Part shown: piece by piece, positions 43,785 through 52,620 of the stretch
How positions within the stretch are numbered: position 1 is the first letter of the stretch
Layout: each line of letters starts with the position of its first letter
Source of the DNA: Caldithrix abyssi
GTDB taxonomy: Bacteria > Calditrichota > Calditrichia > Calditrichales > Calditrichaceae
NCBI GenBank assembly: GCA_011369465.1
Contig: DRQG01000031.1
Span: 1 to 53,101, forward strand
Length of the DNA: 53,101 bases
Direction: 5' to 3'
Translations under genes and position numbers: made by a program
Notes under the pieces: model-generated
Told to the model about the DNA's origin: nothing
The model's database searches: none
The model's input: only the letters and a program-made list of their open reading frames with translations

Positions 43785-44747
43785 ATGGTTGGGCCATTGG
43801 AACAGAGAACTTTCGATTTTATCAAAAACACATTTCAATCAGAATACGAAGTAATCCACGGCGATACTTTAGAGCATTTAAAGCAAATTGTTTCCGATAA
43901 ATTTGATCTGATCATTACTTCCCCTCCGTACAACATAGGAAAAGAGTACGAAACAAAGCAATCTATCGAAAATTATCTGAAACAACAGGAAGATGTCATT
44001 AAAGAACTAATACGCGTTACATCGGAAAAAGGAAGTATCTGCTGGCAGGTGGGTAATTATGTGGAAAAGGGTGAAGTATTTCCTTTAGACATTTACTATT
44101 ATCAAATCTTTAAAAAATATAAATTGAAATTGCGAAACAGAATCATTTGGCATTTCGGACACGGACTACATGCGTCTAAACGATTTTCCGGTCGCTATGA
44201 AACAATTTTATGGTTTACTAAATCGGATGATTATATATTTAATCTCGATGACGTTCGCGTACCGTCGAAATATCCGGGTAAAAGACATTTTAAAGGGCCA
44301 AATAAAGGGAAACCGTCGGGTAATCCAAAAGGAAAAAATCCTTCGGATATTTGGGAAATCATTGTAAAAGATTGGGATAATGAACTTTGGAATATTCCAA
44401 ATGTGAAATCGAATCATCCTGAAAAAACGGTTCATCCCTGTCAATATCCCATTGAACTTGTGGAGCGTTGTATTTTTGCTTTGACGAACGAAGGAAGCTG
44501 GATACTTGATCCCTATGCAGGAGTCGGTTCTGCAGTAATTGCAGCCATAAAAAATAATCGAAATGTTGTCGGTATTGAAAAAGAAAAGGAATATATAGAT
44601 ATTACAAAGGATCGAATAAATAAACTTTTTGATGGAACGCTTAAAATTCGTCCTATTAATAAACCTATTCACACGCCTTCTCCAAACGATAAAGTAGCCA
44701 AATTACCTGTGGAGTGGCTGATCGAAAACAAAGAACTTTCCAAATGA
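43785..44747 (+). CDS. Type II DNA methyltransferase, beta-class amino methyltransferase (N4-C or N6-A)
   Basis: It transfers a methyl group from SAM to an exocyclic amino group in DNA. Catalytic motif IV T-S-P-P-Y-N-I-G (residues 45-52) comes before the SAM-binding D-P-Y-A-G-V-G-S-A (242-250), the order that defines the beta class. The 320-residue length is normal. The ATG at 43785 is chosen; the open frame back to TTG 43662 is AT-rich and not protein-like. The next gene overlaps it (ATGA) and encodes a restriction enzyme of BglII type, so this is the protecting partner. Base composition is visibly more AT-rich than in miaB before or the MBL gene after it, suggesting transfer. Confidence 0.9.
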   Translation: MVGPLEQRTFDFIKNTFQSEYEVIHGDTLEHLKQIVSDKFDLIITSPPYNIGKEYETKQSIENYLKQQEDVIKELIRVTSEKGSICWQVGNYVEKGEVFPLDIYYYQIFKKYKLKLRNRIIWHFGHGLHASKRFSGRYETILWFTKSDDYIFNLDDVRVPSKYPGKRHFKGPNKGKPSGNPKGKNPSDIWEIIVKDWDNELWNIPNVKSNHPEKTVHPCQYPIELVERCIFALTNEGSWILDPYAGVGSAVIAAIKNNRNVVGIEKEKEYIDITKDRINKLFDGTLKIRPINKPIHTPSPNDKVAKLPVEWLIENKELSK

Positions 44748-45358
44748 AAATAGCTCTTAAATACTCACATTTAAACGGCGAAGAATATTTGATTGTCCAC
44801 CATAGTAATCTATATGAGGAGATAAAGAAGATAATTAGCGATATCGATGCTGAGAAACATAAAACAAAAGTCAGCAAAGAACGAAGAATAAAAGGAACAC
44901 ATCTTTACAGTCCCGTTGAGTTAAACAAATCTTTTAATAAAAAGTTTTCGTCTTTAGGATGGAATGAAAGCCGCTACCAATACTATATCACCTTAAACAG
45001 AGAATTAATGGAAAAAAGTATCTTATTACCGGCAAAGGAGCAAAAAGAATTCTTAATATCGCACGGAGAAAAATCACCTATCTTTTCATACAACCAAACG
45101 GATTATGTCAAGAATAGAATTGCAGTTGAAGTTCAATTCGGTAAATATCCGTTTGTAGCCTATGATTTATTTGTTAAACACATGCTCTTTTATTCGGGCG
45201 GTGTAATTAATCTGGGAATAGAAGTATTACCAACCAAGAAAATGCAATCACAGATGTCCTCTGGTGTTGCATATTTTGAAGGAGAAGTATATAATGTAAT
45301 GCGTCACGGACGTAATAATCCTCCTATTCCTCTATTGATTCTTGGGATAGAACCATAG
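44744..45358 (+). CDS. Type II restriction endonuclease, BglII/BstYI-like
   Basis: This 204-residue protein starts at an ATGA overlap with the methyltransferase stop. The active-site pattern D120-x8-E129-V-Q131 has exactly the spacing of BglII (D84, E93, Q95), within N-R-I-A-V-E-V-Q-F-G-K. The following A-Y-D-L-F-V-K-H and G-V-A-Y-F-E-G-E-V fit the PF09195 family, as does the size (BglII 223 residues). It should cut a GATC-centred palindrome such as AGATCT or RGATCY; which one is inferred from relatives only. Such sites (for example AGATCT, GGATCC) occur in neighbouring genes, so methylation would be needed. AT-rich like its partner. Confidence 0.85.
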   Translation: MKIALKYSHLNGEEYLIVHHSNLYEEIKKIISDIDAEKHKTKVSKERRIKGTHLYSPVELNKSFNKKFSSLGWNESRYQYYITLNRELMEKSILLPAKEQKEFLISHGEKSPIFSYNQTDYVKNRIAVEVQFGKYPFVAYDLFVKHMLFYSGGVINLGIEVLPTKKMQSQMSSGVAYFEGEVYNVMRHGRNNPPIPLLILGIEP

Positions 45359-45376
45359 TTGATAGCTGCCCATCAT

Positions 45377-46339
45377 ATGTTTTCTTACGAAAAAGATATT
45401 TTGGTCAAAGAATTAGACCTGTGGCTGGATTCCCGACGAGTACGGCCTTTCTCATTCGCTTCCCACGCCCACTCAGATCATATCGCCCGGCACAAAAAAA
45501 TACTTTGCTCGCCGCCCACAGCCGACCTTTTGCACCTGAGACTCAAAGGAGTACAATACCAGACTCTGTCTTTCGGCCGGTCGTTGCCGTTAAACGGAAG
45601 TATAGTTTCCCTGCATCCTGCCGGACACATTCTCGGGTCGGCGCAGATTAAAATTGAATCGCAGCGTGGCAGCCTGCTTTACACCGGTGATTTCCGTCCT
45701 GGGCCTTCGCGAACAACAGAACCTATGGAAATTCATACTGCCGACACTTTAATTATGGAAACCACCTTTGGCCGTCCCCACTATCGTATGCCGCCGCGCA
45801 GCGAAAGCGAACAGGAGTTGTTAGACCTTTGTTCCCGCTTGTTAAAGCAGGGCAGAACGCCGGTGATATTCGCTTACAGCTTGGGCAAGGGGCAGGAAAT
45901 TCTCAAAATACTCACGGATGCCGATTTGCCGGTAGCAGTGGATTATCAGATTTTAAAATATATCCCCGTATATCAAAAATATGGCGTTGATTTCGGTAAA
46001 TTCCGTAAATTCAGGCGCAGCGATACACAGCCCGGCGTGATTCTGTTGCCGACGACCCAGCGTCATCACCGTTTTGTGCAAAATATCACTGGTGTTTATA
46101 CCATCTATGTTTCCGGCTGGGCAATTGACGCCAATGCCCGTTACCGTTTCAATGTGGATGAGGCTATTCCCATCAGTGATCACGCCGATTTTAACGAACT
46201 ATTACATTTTGTGGAACAAGTGCGGCCAAAAGAAATTTATTGTACGCACGGTTCACGGGATTTTATTTCTGTACTACGTAATGCGGGTTTTAAAGCGTAC
46301 CCTTTGGAAAAAAATATTCAACTGCAATTAGACCTGTAA
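45377..46339 (+). CDS. MBL-fold exonuclease, ligase-associated DNA-damage-response type
   Basis: This 320-residue metallo-beta-lactamase-fold protein has H-A-H-S-D-H (residues 30-35), P-A-G-H-I-L-G-S-A, Y-T-G-D-F and I-S-D-H-A-D as metal-binding motifs. T-T-F-G-R-P-H-Y-R and Y-S-L-G-K-G-Q are characteristic of the exonucleases found with bacterial ATP-dependent DNA ligase and an Lhr-like helicase. No ligase or helicase lies next to it here. ATG 45377 is preferred to TTG 45359, which directly follows the restriction-gene stop. It likely acts on DNA ends or RNA 3' ends; which substrate is unsettled for the family. Confidence 0.8.
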   Translation: MFSYEKDILVKELDLWLDSRRVRPFSFASHAHSDHIARHKKILCSPPTADLLHLRLKGVQYQTLSFGRSLPLNGSIVSLHPAGHILGSAQIKIESQRGSLLYTGDFRPGPSRTTEPMEIHTADTLIMETTFGRPHYRMPPRSESEQELLDLCSRLLKQGRTPVIFAYSLGKGQEILKILTDADLPVAVDYQILKYIPVYQKYGVDFGKFRKFRRSDTQPGVILLPTTQRHHRFVQNITGVYTIYVSGWAIDANARYRFNVDEAIPISDHADFNELLHFVEQVRPKEIYCTHGSRDFISVLRNAGFKAYPLEKNIQLQLDL

Positions 46340-46348
46340 GGAAATGAA

Positions 46349-47755
46349 ATGGCAAAGCATTTCAAAGCGCCCAGTACGCTGGTTTTGATTTTTATCATCA
46401 TGATTGCTACGGCGGCGCTTACCTGGATTATTCCCGGCGGTCATTTTGATCGTACAATGATGAACGGCAGGGAAGTGGTGGTGAGTGATTCTTACCGTAG
46501 TATAGCGCATGTTCCGCAAGGATTAGGCGCGTTGCTGGTCGCTCCCATACGCGGATTTATGGAAGCCGTTCAGATCATCGCCTTTATTTTTATTGTTGGC
46601 GGCGCATTTAACGTGCTGCAAAACACCGGCGCATTGGACGCCTTTATCAAACGAGTCGTTCAGGCGCAGGAAAAATATCCGCTTATCCGCAAAATGATTA
46701 TTCCCGTTTTTATGCTGATCTTTTCTTTTTTCGGTTCGCTTTTCGGAATGAGCGAAGAAGTGCTGCCTTTTGTACTGATTTTTGTTCCTTTGGCCGTTTC
46801 ATTGGGATATGATTCCATCGTTGGTGTGGCCATTCCTTTTGTGGGCGCCGCGGTGGGCTTTGCCAGCGCTTTTGTCAATCCGTTTACGCTGGGGATCGCC
46901 CAGGGCATAGCTGAACTGCCGCCGCTTTCGGGAATGGGGTACCGTCTGATTTGCTGGGGGCTTTATACCTTGGTGGCTATCGTTTTTGTGCAGATATACG
47001 CCGGGCGCATAAAAAGGAAGCCGGAAAAGAGTCCCGTTTACGCTTTGGACAATCACTGGCGCGAACATCTGAAAAACAGCGAGGCAAATTTTAGCCAGGG
47101 GCGTTTAAGTGTCAGCCATCGTTGGATTTTGATCGTGTTCGGCTTGTCGATGATTTTATTGGTTGTTGGCGTTATGCTGTGGGGCTGGTATATCAACGAA
47201 ATTTCCGGGCTTTTCTTTGGTATGGCGCTGCTGGTGGGTATCATCTCGCACCTCTCGGCCAATGAAATTGCCCTCGAATTTGTAAATGGCGCCAAAGAGT
47301 TTATGACGGTGGCTTTTATCATCGCTTCGGCCCGGTCTATTCTGATCATCGCCTCGGACGGGCAGATTATCGATACCATTTTGTACAATGTAGCCCAAAT
47401 GGTGCGCAACGCTCACCCCGTCTTTGCCGCCCAGTTGATGTTTCTGGCTCAGAGCATCATCAATGTGTTTATTCCTTCCGGAAGCGGGCAGGCGGCGTTG
47501 ATGATGCCCATAATGACGCCGCTCAGCGATATTATCGGCGTAAGCCGGCAAACGGCGGTGCTGGCCTTCCAGATGGGCGACGGCCTGACCAACATGATTA
47601 TTCCCACTTCCGGAGTAACCATAGGCGTGCTGGGACTGGCGCGCATTCCTTTCGAAAAATGGTTTATCTGGATGCTGCCTTTGATGGGGATTTTCTTTTT
47701 AATGGCTTTGCTTTTGCTCATTCCGCCCGTGCTTACACATTGGGGGCCGATGTAA
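46349..47755 (+). CDS. YfcC/DcuC-family transporter
   Basis: This 468-residue inner-membrane protein has 11-13 helices. I-I-P-G-G-H-F-D in the first loop, G-S-L-F-G-M-S-E-E near residue 130, F-V-N-P-F-T near 175 and I-P-S-G-S-G-Q-A-A-L near 375 are typical of the YfcC group of the DcuC/ArcD-like superfamily (PF03606), which carries dicarboxylates, amino acids or short-chain acids. The substrate cannot be set from sequence. AAGGAA precedes the ATG, 9 bp after the exonuclease stop. Confidence 0.9.
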   Translation: MAKHFKAPSTLVLIFIIMIATAALTWIIPGGHFDRTMMNGREVVVSDSYRSIAHVPQGLGALLVAPIRGFMEAVQIIAFIFIVGGAFNVLQNTGALDAFIKRVVQAQEKYPLIRKMIIPVFMLIFSFFGSLFGMSEEVLPFVLIFVPLAVSLGYDSIVGVAIPFVGAAVGFASAFVNPFTLGIAQGIAELPPLSGMGYRLICWGLYTLVAIVFVQIYAGRIKRKPEKSPVYALDNHWREHLKNSEANFSQGRLSVSHRWILIVFGLSMILLVVGVMLWGWYINEISGLFFGMALLVGIISHLSANEIALEFVNGAKEFMTVAFIIASARSILIIASDGQIIDTILYNVAQMVRNAHPVFAAQLMFLAQSIINVFIPSGSGQAALMMPIMTPLSDIIGVSRQTAVLAFQMGDGLTNMIIPTSGVTIGVLGLARIPFEKWFIWMLPLMGIFFLMALLLLIPPVLTHWGPM

Positions 47756-47760
47756 GGCAG

Positions 47761-47812
47761 CGGAGTAATGGAGTGATGGAGTACTGGAGTAATGAATTAA
47801 TGAATTGATGCT
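47761..47812 (+). repeat. 8-nt-period tract after the YfcC-family stop
   Basis: Starting 5 bases after the stop, consecutive units read TGGAGTGA, TGGAGTAC, TGGAGTAA, TGAATTAA and TGAATTGA: a six-base core plus two variable bases. Sense is that of the gene just ended. Not coding. Confidence 0.8.
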
Positions 47813-47949
47813 GGATGGTGGGATAGTTGGTTAGCCACGAAGCCGCACAAAAGACTTTTTACCTTATGATTAGTTACCGATACGCATTATTTTATGCCGG
47901 ATGATTATACCCCTGTTAGTTGTTAGTTAATTCCAAGTTCCCAGTTCCC
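47813..47949. other. Plain stretch between two converging repeat tracts
   Basis: No gene, hairpin with T-tract or recognisable site is visible. It separates the 8-nt-period tract following the YfcC-family gene from the one following the ClC gene on the other strand. Confidence 0.5.
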
Positions 47950-48053
47950 ATTCATTAATTCACCAATTCAATAATTCATCAATTCATAAATTCCCCACTC
48001 CTTCACCCAATACTCCAACACTCCAACACTCCATCATTCCACCACTCCATCCC
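47950..48053 (-). repeat. 8-nt-period tract after the minus-strand ClC stop
   Basis: Read on the minus strand, the sequence directly after the ClC stop runs through TGGAGTGG, TGGAATGA, TGGAGTGT, TGGAGTGT and TGGAGTAT, then TGAATTGA, TGAATTAT, TGAATTGG and TGAATTAA. Same unit and same order (GGAGT-type first, GAATT-type after) as behind the converging YfcC-family gene, again in the sense of the gene just ended. Confidence 0.8.
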
Positions 48054-49835
48054 TCAGCTTCCCGTTTCCGTCAGTATCAGGTCTTTCTTCAGATAACGCT
48101 TCAGGATATCGTCTTTGGTGACGACGCCGAGGAACTGCATGTTGTTCTGCGATTCTACCACAGGCAGCAGTTCGAAGTCATCCATTTCCATCTTCTTCAG
48201 CGCTTCGGCCAGGGTGTTTTCGGGTTCCAGTACAAAAAAGTTTTCGTTCATAATATCAACCGCCAGTAAAAACGAGGCCAGTTGCTGTTCGCGTAAAATA
48301 GGGCGTAAATCACGCAGGGTGATCACACCCACTACCTTGTTTTGATCGTTGAGTACCGGAAAGGTTGTGTAGCGGGATTTCATAAAGATATCCAGGATTT
48401 GGTTGAAACCGGTTTTATCCCGGATGATATCGGCGTCTTTACGGATGAGCGCTGTGATATTGATTTTTTGCAGTAATTCCATATTCCAGCCGTGTTCGAT
48501 GCGCTCTGATAGAAAAGAAAGTTTCATCGTGTAGATGGAGCGGTGTTCAATCCAATTGGCCACCAACGTGGAAGCCACCGCGCCAAGCATTAACGGTAAA
48601 ATGATCTGGTAATCGCCGGTCACTTCGAAAATAATCAGAAAAGCCGAAAGCGGAGCGTGTATAGTGCCGGCCACGATCACACCCATACCGACCAGAGCAT
48701 ACGCTCCTGGCGGGGCAACAATATCGGGGAAAAACATAGCGGCCAGATTGCCGAAAAAGGCGCCGTACATGGCGCCAATGAACAAGGATGGTGTGAACAG
48801 CCCGCCGGTGTTACCCGAACCCAGCGTAAAAGAAGTGGCCAGGATTTTAACAAAAACGAGAATAAGTAAGAGCATAATACCCGCCTGCCCCAACAGGGCA
48901 TGGTGGATAACGCTGTCGTCAAAACCGTACACTTGCGGATACCAGTATCCGATTAATCCTGCCAGAAGACCGCCTATTGCTGGCTTTACGTAAAGGGGTA
49001 GTTTGAGCCGGTCTTCAAAAAAATCTTCGACCCCATACAACGATTTGATAAAAATAACAGATAATATACCGCCGATCAGACCCATCACCAGATAAATCGG
49101 AAATTCCCAGGGACTGTTCAGGCTATAGGTCGGAATGTGAAATATGGGCGAAGAATCGATCATATAGTGGGAGATGGCTGTAGCAATAACCGAAGCTACG
49201 GTAATGGGAGTGAAAGCCTTCAGGCTAAAATCAGCCAGAATAATTTCAATGGTAAAAACTACGCCGGCAATAGGCGCGTTGAACACCGCAGCCAGGCCGG
49301 CCGCTGTGCCGCAACCGACCAATATTTTCATACGTCTTTGCGATACGTGAAAAATCTGACCGATACTGGATCCGATAGCCGCGCCTATTTGGACAATGGG
49401 GCCTTCTTTTCCGGCTGAACCGCCTGAACCGATGGTTAATCCGGAATTAATGGAAGTGAGGATCGAAACACGTTTACGGATGTACCCGCCGCTTTTGGCA
49501 ATCGCCTCCATAACCGAAGGGATACCGTGCCCCTTTACCTCGGGAGATAAATAAAAAGTAAGCAGACCAACGGCAAGCCCGCCCACGGCAGGGAAAAGAA
49601 TACGTAAAAAATCGCTGTAATATTGCGGGCCGACAAGCTGGCGGGTGTAAACAAAAAGAATATCGTGAACAAAATTAACAATTAAATTAAGCAAGTAGGC
49701 ACCAAAACCGGTAAATGTGCCGATAAGGGCCGCCAAAAGGATAATGTAAAGATCTCCCGGGGCGTTAAGTTCGTAAAGCCTTTTCAGAAATCGGCCGCGA
49801 AATGTATTGAATCTTTTACGAATCTGAACAGACAT
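48054..49835 (-). CDS. ClC-family chloride channel/transporter with CBS pair
   Basis: This 593-residue protein has a ClC membrane domain (~1-440) with the filter motifs G-S-G-G-S, G-K-E-G-P (gating E144) and G-G-L-F-T-P, then two CBS domains (~455-585) that would bind adenine nucleotides. In the V-F-T-I-E-I-I-L segment the residue aligning with the inner proton-path Glu of E. coli ClC-ec1 (E203) is Ile198. This suggests it is a channel or uses a different proton path, if the alignment by eye is right. Inner membrane. Divergent from panD and the second ClC gene. AGGT lies before the ATG. Confidence 0.93.
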   Translation of the reverse strand: MSVQIRKRFNTFRGRFLKRLYELNAPGDLYIILLAALIGTFTGFGAYLLNLIVNFVHDILFVYTRQLVGPQYYSDFLRILFPAVGGLAVGLLTFYLSPEVKGHGIPSVMEAIAKSGGYIRKRVSILTSINSGLTIGSGGSAGKEGPIVQIGAAIGSSIGQIFHVSQRRMKILVGCGTAAGLAAVFNAPIAGVVFTIEIILADFSLKAFTPITVASVIATAISHYMIDSSPIFHIPTYSLNSPWEFPIYLVMGLIGGILSVIFIKSLYGVEDFFEDRLKLPLYVKPAIGGLLAGLIGYWYPQVYGFDDSVIHHALLGQAGIMLLLILVFVKILATSFTLGSGNTGGLFTPSLFIGAMYGAFFGNLAAMFFPDIVAPPGAYALVGMGVIVAGTIHAPLSAFLIIFEVTGDYQIILPLMLGAVASTLVANWIEHRSIYTMKLSFLSERIEHGWNMELLQKINITALIRKDADIIRDKTGFNQILDIFMKSRYTTFPVLNDQNKVVGVITLRDLRPILREQQLASFLLAVDIMNENFFVLEPENTLAEALKKMEMDDFELLPVVESQNNMQFLGVVTKDDILKRYLKKDLILTETGS

Positions 49836-50142
49836 TATAACCTGAACGAATTTGGATTACAGTTTTATTAAACAAAAGCTAAATTTATTAAATGATTTCA
49901 CAAAATAAAACTTAATTTACCAAACCGCCCGGTCGAGTTTAAAACAATAAACAGTTAGGCTACATGGTAAAACAGAATTATTGCAAAATCGTGGTATCTG
50001 AAAATTGACGAAGAATCAAAAATCCGTATAAATGCGGTTTCCGCCTTTGTTTATTTCCTCCTACGAGAAAGATAATGAAATTTGTGTTAATATATGATAT
50101 TTTTTAAATTAAACGTTTTAATAAAATACTGAAAAAATAATT
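49836..50142. other. 307-bp divergent gap, ClC gene / panD
   Basis: AT-rich DNA between divergent genes, presumably with both promoters. A short GCGG-TTT-CCGC hairpin lies at about 50034-50045. No repeat element, riboswitch or operator was recognised. Confidence 0.5.
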
Positions 50143-50514
50143 ATGACCCGTACTTTTTTAAAATCCAAATTGCATCGCGTTACGGTTACCGACGCCAACC
50201 TGAATTATGAAGGCAGCTTATCCATAGATGAAAATCTTATGGAACAAGCAGGCATCCTGCCTCTGGAAAAAGTGGATGTGGTAAATATAAATACCGGTGA
50301 TCGGTTTTCTACGTATGTCATAAAAGGTAAACGCGGCAGCGGCGAAATAAGCTTGAACGGTGGAGCCGCTCGTAAAGGCGAAATCGGCGATTTGCTCATC
50401 ATCATCACTTACGCTCAGGCAGACGAAAGTGAACTTTCCGAATACAAAGCGAAAACGATACTTGTAGATGCAAAGAATACAGTTAAGAAAATTTTAACAC
50501 AATCCATTTTGTGA
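50143..50514 (+). CDS. panD: Aspartate 1-decarboxylase proenzyme
   Basis: It makes beta-alanine from L-aspartate for pantothenate and coenzyme A. The 123-residue length and sequence fit PanD. The self-cleavage site is G24-S25 in Y-E-G-S, so Ser25 becomes the pyruvoyl group. K9, R54 and Y58, known active-site residues in the E. coli enzyme, are at identical positions. No clear ribosome site precedes the ATG. The second ClC gene starts only 7 bp after its stop, an unexpected operon partner. No other pan genes are in the window. Confidence 0.95.
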   Translation: MTRTFLKSKLHRVTVTDANLNYEGSLSIDENLMEQAGILPLEKVDVVNINTGDRFSTYVIKGKRGSGEISLNGGAARKGEIGDLLIIITYAQADESELSEYKAKTILVDAKNTVKKILTQSIL

Positions 50515-50521
50515 TATTTCG

Positions 50522-52606
50522 ATGCAGACAAAACCCGGCCCCTTTAATTACAAAAAACTAATCGAATCGCTATCCGATTTTTTTATTGAAACTCTCGATA
50601 AAGCCCGGCTTACCGAGCACGGTTTTGTTTTGCTCGTAGCTGTGGTGATCGGTTTACTGGGCGGTTACGGCGCTGTATTTATTCAACACGTCATTAAAGA
50701 ATTCCATATCCTGCTCTGGAAAGGCCCTCCGGGTTTGGAACCGATTCTGGCCATGCCCTGGTACTGGAAAATAGCCATACCCACGTTAGGCGGTATTGTG
50801 GTCGGCCTGATTATCCGTTACTGGTCGGCTGAGGCGAAAGGACACGGCGTACCCGAAGTAATGGAAGCTATTGCCTTGAAGAACGGCGTTATTCGCCCGC
50901 GCGTGGTTTTTGCCAAACTGTTGGCTTCGGCATTTTACATTGCTTCCGGGGGCTCTGTAGGAAGGGAAGGGCCGGTCATTCAAATTGGGTCGGCGGTTGG
51001 TTCTACGGTCGGCCAATTTTTTAAAGTAAATCCCAAACGGATGCGCACCTTCGTAGCCTGCGGCGCCGCTTCCGGTATTGCCGCTGCTTTTAACGCGCCT
51101 GTGGCCGGCGCTTTATTTGCGGTGGAAATAATTTTGGGTGATTTTGCCGTACCCCAATTCAGCCCGATTGTTATTTCCTCGGTAACCGCCACTATTGTTT
51201 CGCGGCATTATTTGGGTGATTTCCCGGCATTCGAAGTGCCTGCCTATAATCTGGTTTCCCCGCTGGAGTTGATTAACTATCTTGTCCTCGGGCTGCTGGC
51301 CGGATTTGTGGCCCTGGGATTTATTAAAATGTTATACGCTTCGGAAGAATTCTTTGACCGCCAGAAATATCCGGACTATGTAAAAGGGGCTATAGGCGGT
51401 ATTATCATCGGCGTTACCGGTCTGTTTTTCCCGCAAATATTCGGCGTTGGCTACGATACAATGGATTTGGCTCTAAGCGGCCAGATGATTTGGCAGCTGG
51501 CTCTGGGGCTTATTCTGATTAAAATGTTTGCTACTTCTATCAGTCTTGGTTCCGGCGGGTCGGGAGGTATATTCGCACCTTCTCTGTTTTTGGGAGCCAT
51601 GCTGGGGGCTTTTTACGGACAGGTGATCCATCAGTTTTTTCCGGATTGGACCGCATCGGCGGGCGCCTATGCGCTGGTAGCCATGGGAGGTGTGGTCGGA
51701 GCGGCAACGCACGGCCCCATTGCGGCCATTTTAATCATTTTCGAAATGACGAATGACTATAAAATCATTCTTCCTTTGATGATTACAACGATCATCGCTA
51801 CGCTTATCTCCACTCGGCTACAAAAAGAATCGATCTATACGCTTAAGCTGGTACGCCGCGGTATCGATATATTTGCCGGCCGGGAAGTCAATGTACTACG
51901 CTCGCTCAAAGTTTCTTCCGTTGTCAAGCAAAGTATAGAATTGGTCGATGAGCGGTCCACCTTTACGGACGTCCTTCAAAAAATTGTACGATCGCCTCAT
52001 AATTATATTTATGTTACCGATACAGAAGGTAAAATCAGCGGATATATTTCCATGCACGAAATCCGCCAAACGATTATGGATTACGATAATCTAAAAAATA
52101 TTTTGATTGCCCAGGATTTATCCAATCCTAATGTGGAAATTGTCCGTGAATCGGATAACCTGGACTATGTGATGAAGAAATTTGGCCGAACCGGACTGGA
52201 TGAAATGCCTGTGCTGGCCGATAATGGCGATGATAAAATCGTGGGAACAATCTGGCAAACGGATGTGATCAGTACCTACAATCAGCAGATCTTTTTGCGT
52301 GATATGTCCGGTGAAATGGGGCAGAGCGTACGCAATGTAACCAAAGATCGTCGTGTCCATGTGGTTAAGGATTATCATTTGGAAGAAATAGAAACCCCAT
52401 CTATATTCCTCGGTAAGACGTTAAAGGAAATTGAATTACGAAAAAAATACAATGTGGAACTGCTGCTAATCCGCAGAAAAGTGCGGCAAGATGGTCGTAT
52501 GGTAACCGAATATATTCAACCCCAGGCCAAAAGTACGCTGCAGATGAATGATACATTGCTGGTGTTCGGTAAAGAGAAAGACCTGCACCGTTTCGAAAAT
52601 CTATAA
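50522..52606 (+). CDS. ClC-family chloride channel/transporter with CBS pair and TrkA-C (RCK_C) domain
   Basis: Of 694 residues, ~1-450 form the ClC domain (G-S-V-G-R-E-G-P with gating E149; G-G-I-F-A-P-S), ~455-590 a CBS pair, and ~605-694 a TrkA-C-like domain (L-G-K-T-L-K-E-I near the start, D-T-L-L-V-F-G-K near the end). Two stacked cytosolic regulatory modules suggest control by nucleotides and a further ligand. As in the minus-strand ClC gene, the inner Glu position is Ile (F-A-V-E202-I203-I-L). The two ClC proteins are paralogues. Follows panD by 7 bp. Confidence 0.93.
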   Translation: MQTKPGPFNYKKLIESLSDFFIETLDKARLTEHGFVLLVAVVIGLLGGYGAVFIQHVIKEFHILLWKGPPGLEPILAMPWYWKIAIPTLGGIVVGLIIRYWSAEAKGHGVPEVMEAIALKNGVIRPRVVFAKLLASAFYIASGGSVGREGPVIQIGSAVGSTVGQFFKVNPKRMRTFVACGAASGIAAAFNAPVAGALFAVEIILGDFAVPQFSPIVISSVTATIVSRHYLGDFPAFEVPAYNLVSPLELINYLVLGLLAGFVALGFIKMLYASEEFFDRQKYPDYVKGAIGGIIIGVTGLFFPQIFGVGYDTMDLALSGQMIWQLALGLILIKMFATSISLGSGGSGGIFAPSLFLGAMLGAFYGQVIHQFFPDWTASAGAYALVAMGGVVGAATHGPIAAILIIFEMTNDYKIILPLMITTIIATLISTRLQKESIYTLKLVRRGIDIFAGREVNVLRSLKVSSVVKQSIELVDERSTFTDVLQKIVRSPHNYIYVTDTEGKISGYISMHEIRQTIMDYDNLKNILIAQDLSNPNVEIVRESDNLDYVMKKFGRTGLDEMPVLADNGDDKIVGTIWQTDVISTYNQQIFLRDMSGEMGQSVRNVTKDRRVHVVKDYHLEEIETPSIFLGKTLKEIELRKKYNVELLLIRRKVRQDGRMVTEYIQPQAKSTLQMNDTLLVFGKEKDLHRFENL

Positions 52607-52620
52607 ATTCAGGAGCATAA

